Shown piece by piece: positions 62,498 through 64,000 of a stretch of DNA of 64,000 bases. This stretch comes from Eubacterium sp. (GTDB taxonomy: Bacteria; Bacillota; Clostridia; Lachnospirales; Lachnospiraceae), in NCBI GenBank assembly GCA_017430325.1, contig JAFRNE010000011.1, positions 62,001 through 126,000 on the forward strand, in the 5' to 3' direction. The notes beneath the pieces were generated by a model. That model did not search any database. It was not told the origin of the DNA and saw only the letters and a program-made list of their open reading frames with translations. Every line of letters starts with the position of its first letter. Positions within the stretch are counted from its first letter, which is position 1. Position numbers and translations under genes: made by a program.

Positions 62498-62866
62498 ATG
62501 AAAATCGATTTATACATCGGCGGGCATGCCCAGGGCAAGGAAGAACTTGTCAGAAATAAATACGACAGCTCGGCCCTCATCATAAACGAACTTCATATAT
62601 GGATAAGAGAACGACTGGAAGGGATGTATAAGGATAATGCTGATATGACAGTGCTGACAGACGACATCAGCAATATGCTTTGGGACATCATAAACAGTAA
62701 TGATAAAGTAGTGATAATCTCCGATGAGATCGGAGGTGGTATCGTACCTATTGACAGCTTTGACAGATGCTGGCGCGAAGTGACAGGAAGGGTACTGACC
62801 AGACTGGCGGGAAAGGCTGACAATGTTTACAGAGTGATATGTGGCATGGAGCAGAAGATAAAATGA
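62498..62866 (+). CDS. Short CobU-like paralogue
   Basis: 122 residues that look like a shortened CobU. The start LYIGGHAQGKEELV (about 5-18) mimics the P-loop but reads GGHAQGKE instead of GGxxSGKS. The middle with the GMP-accepting His region is missing. The end VVIISDEIGGGIVPIDSFDRCWREVTGRVLTRLAGKADNVYRVICG (core DEIGGGIVP at about 77-85) closely follows the classic CobU C-terminal element, which is the part altered in the cobU gene upstream. The two may work as partners, or this may be a specialised relative. ATG 62498 follows TGGAGG; its stop overlaps the next ATG. Confidence 0.75.
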   Translation: MKIDLYIGGHAQGKEELVRNKYDSSALIINELHIWIRERLEGMYKDNADMTVLTDDISNMLWDIINSNDKVVIISDEIGGGIVPIDSFDRCWREVTGRVLTRLAGKADNVYRVICGMEQKIK

Positions 62867-63441
62867 AAATAGACATATATCTTATAAGACATGGAAAAAC
62901 AAAAGAAAACGAAGAAGGTCGTTATGCCGGATGCAAGACTGACAGCAGTCTGTCGCCTCTCGGCAGAGAAGAGCTTCTGGAAAATATAAAGAATAACTGC
63001 TACCCGGAGGATCCTTATCTGATATTTGAGTCACCGATGAAGAGATGCAGGGAAACTGCGGACATCATCTATCCGGAAAGAGAGAAGATCGTTATAGAAG
63101 GTACTGAAGAGATCGATTTCGGCAGCTTTGAAGGAAAGAACTATGATGAACTGAACGGTAAGGAACTGTATCAGAAATGGATAGACAGTGGCGGAAAGCT
63201 TCCTTTCCCTGAGGGGGAATCGATTGAAGCTTATACAAAAAGAGTCATGAAGGGTATTGAATATATTAAAAATACCGTTAATGAAAAGCTTGCCGGTGAG
63301 GAAAGTGCAGCACAGGAGGCTGTTCCTGTTGTATTTGCATGCCATGGTGGTACAATAATGGCTGCAAGATATGCGATCTCCGGCGGGGAGTATTTTGATT
63401 ATCTTTCGAAAAACGGAGATTGTGTTAAGATCAGCTTATGA
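62863..63441 (+). CDS. Histidine phosphatase family protein (CobC-like)
   Basis: Member of the histidine phosphatase superfamily; in this setting probably alpha-ribazole-5'-phosphate phosphatase of cobalamin assembly. The phosphorylated His lies in YLIRHGKTKENEEGRYAG (about 5-22); further catalytic residues are in FESPMKRCRETADIIYP, EEIDFGSFEGKNYDEL and VFACHGGTIMAARYA (second His). The 193-residue length is typical. The frame is open from 62839, but ATG 62863 overlaps the previous stop (ATGA), and the family N-terminus begins there. Its stop overlaps cbiB. Confidence 0.88.
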   Translation: MKIDIYLIRHGKTKENEEGRYAGCKTDSSLSPLGREELLENIKNNCYPEDPYLIFESPMKRCRETADIIYPEREKIVIEGTEEIDFGSFEGKNYDELNGKELYQKWIDSGGKLPFPEGESIEAYTKRVMKGIEYIKNTVNEKLAGEESAAQEAVPVVFACHGGTIMAARYAISGGEYFDYLSKNGDCVKISL

Positions 63442-64000
63442 ATCATTTAATAGCATTTGTTTCAGGATTTATATTGGACCTACTTTTTGGGGATCCGCAT
63501 TTTATGCCTCATCCTGTGAAGCTTATGGGAAGCGTTATCTCGCTTCTGACAAAGGGGCTGAATAAGGGGAAGAGAAGGCGTGCAAAAGGGCTGCTGCTTG
63601 TGGTATTTATGATAGTGGCTGCCGGTGGAATAAGCTTTCTTATCCTCTTTGCTGCATACAGCTGGCATAGCACAGCAGGGATAATCGTTGAGGCGATAAT
63701 GACCTATCAGTGCCTTGCGGCAAGGCAGCTTAAGATAGAGAGCATGGCCGTTCATAAGGCGCTTAAGAATAAGGGACTTGAAGCCGGACGCGAGGCGGTT
63801 TCCATGATAGTGGGAAGGGATACCGCAGAGCTCACAGAAGAAGGTGTCATCAAGGCCGCTGTTGAGACTGTAGCAGAAAATACCTCTGACGGAGTCATAG
63901 CGCCGATGATATTCCTTGCAATAGGCGGACCGGTCCTCGGAATGATATATAAGGCTGTAAATACCATGGATTCCATGGTAGGCTATAAGAATGATGAGTT
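63438..64000 (+). CDS. cbiB: Adenosylcobinamide-phosphate synthase (3' end outside window)
   Basis: Membrane protein that attaches aminopropanol phosphate to adenosylcobyric acid. Family motifs: LDLLFGDPHFMPHPVKLMGSVI (core FGDPHFMPHPVKLMG at about 18-32), EAIMTYQCLAARQL, RDTAELTEEGVIKAAVETVAENTSDGVIAPMIF (core VETVAENTSDGVIAP) and KAVNTMDSMVGYKND at the window edge. ATG 63438 overlaps the stop of the phosphatase gene. About 187 of roughly 320 residues are present. It continues the cobalamin operon beyond the window. Confidence 0.93.
   Translation, partial: MNHLIAFVSGFILDLLFGDPHFMPHPVKLMGSVISLLTKGLNKGKRRRAKGLLLVVFMIVAAGGISFLILFAAYSWHSTAGIIVEAIMTYQCLAARQLKIESMAVHKALKNKGLEAGREAVSMIVGRDTAELTEEGVIKAAVETVAENTSDGVIAPMIFLAIGGPVLGMIYKAVNTMDSMVGYKNDE

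Overview
The window reads as a chromosomal segment of a moderate-GC, Gram-positive anaerobic clostridium, most likely a gut or rumen Lachnospiraceae. Supporting signs are the dgt-dnaG-rpoD order, lipoproteins with a Cys lipobox followed by acidic or Thr-rich linkers, a YesL/DUF624 protein beside a sugar ABC transporter, a DUF1836 protein, strong AGGAGG-type ribosome sites, and a sortase-type adhesin. Nearly all genes are on the + strand. No rRNA, tRNA, CRISPR array, prophage or insertion sequence was seen. The only structured RNA gene recognised is RNase P RNA, on the - strand.

Layout. 1-3377: a TPR protein cut by the window edge, and citrate synthase. 3490-10585: two consecutive modules, each with an ECF sigma factor, a single-pass membrane protein (probable anti-sigma) and a secreted serpin lipoprotein. 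In the second module the membrane protein gene has an in-frame TAG, and the serpin ribosome site is covered by a long inverted repeat. 10586-16654: cytoplasmic GH13 alpha-amylase behind a palindromic promoter, a YerC/TrpR-like regulator, a CNNM/CorC transporter-like protein, a DUF1836 regulator with a histone-like tail, and an ABC-F ATPase. 16737-17564 (-): an unknown membrane protein. 17945-22572: an oligosaccharide ABC importer (binding protein, two permeases) and a DUF624 protein. 22618-23742: a PrsA/SurA-like lipoprotein. 23986-28107: dgt, dnaG, rpoD. 28313-30520: a CnaB/SpaA-repeat wall-anchored adhesin lying between rpoD and trmK. 30851-34740: trmK, an LRR-type lipoprotein and a nucleoside kinase. 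34880-35223 (-): rnpB.

35280-47089 is one long operon: a large membrane protein, an ABC exporter pair (ATPase and permease), a coiled-coil membrane protein with 13 nine-residue repeats, a MoxR AAA+ ATPase, a DUF58 protein, and a 1522-residue protein fusing a BatA-like N-terminus to three von Willebrand A regions. It combines a Gld-like ABC transporter with a MoxR/DUF58/VWA chaperone-type set and is the largest candidate for an uncharacterised envelope system. 47242-53023 holds stand-alone housekeeping genes: nitroreductase, topB, a left-handed beta-helix protein, a PflX-like radical SAM protein and an RlmD-type methyltransferase. 53232-57318 holds two adjacent membrane EAL proteins. 57318-64000 holds an SDR epimerase, then the late cobalamin genes cobQ, cobT, cobU, cobS, a short CobU-like paralogue, a cobC-like phosphatase and cbiB, cut by the window end.

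The best candidates for new biology are the duplicated sigma/membrane protein/serpin modules, the 12-kb ABC-MoxR-DUF58-VWA operon, and the complementary CobU-like pair. All functions are read from sequence patterns by eye; no searches were run.
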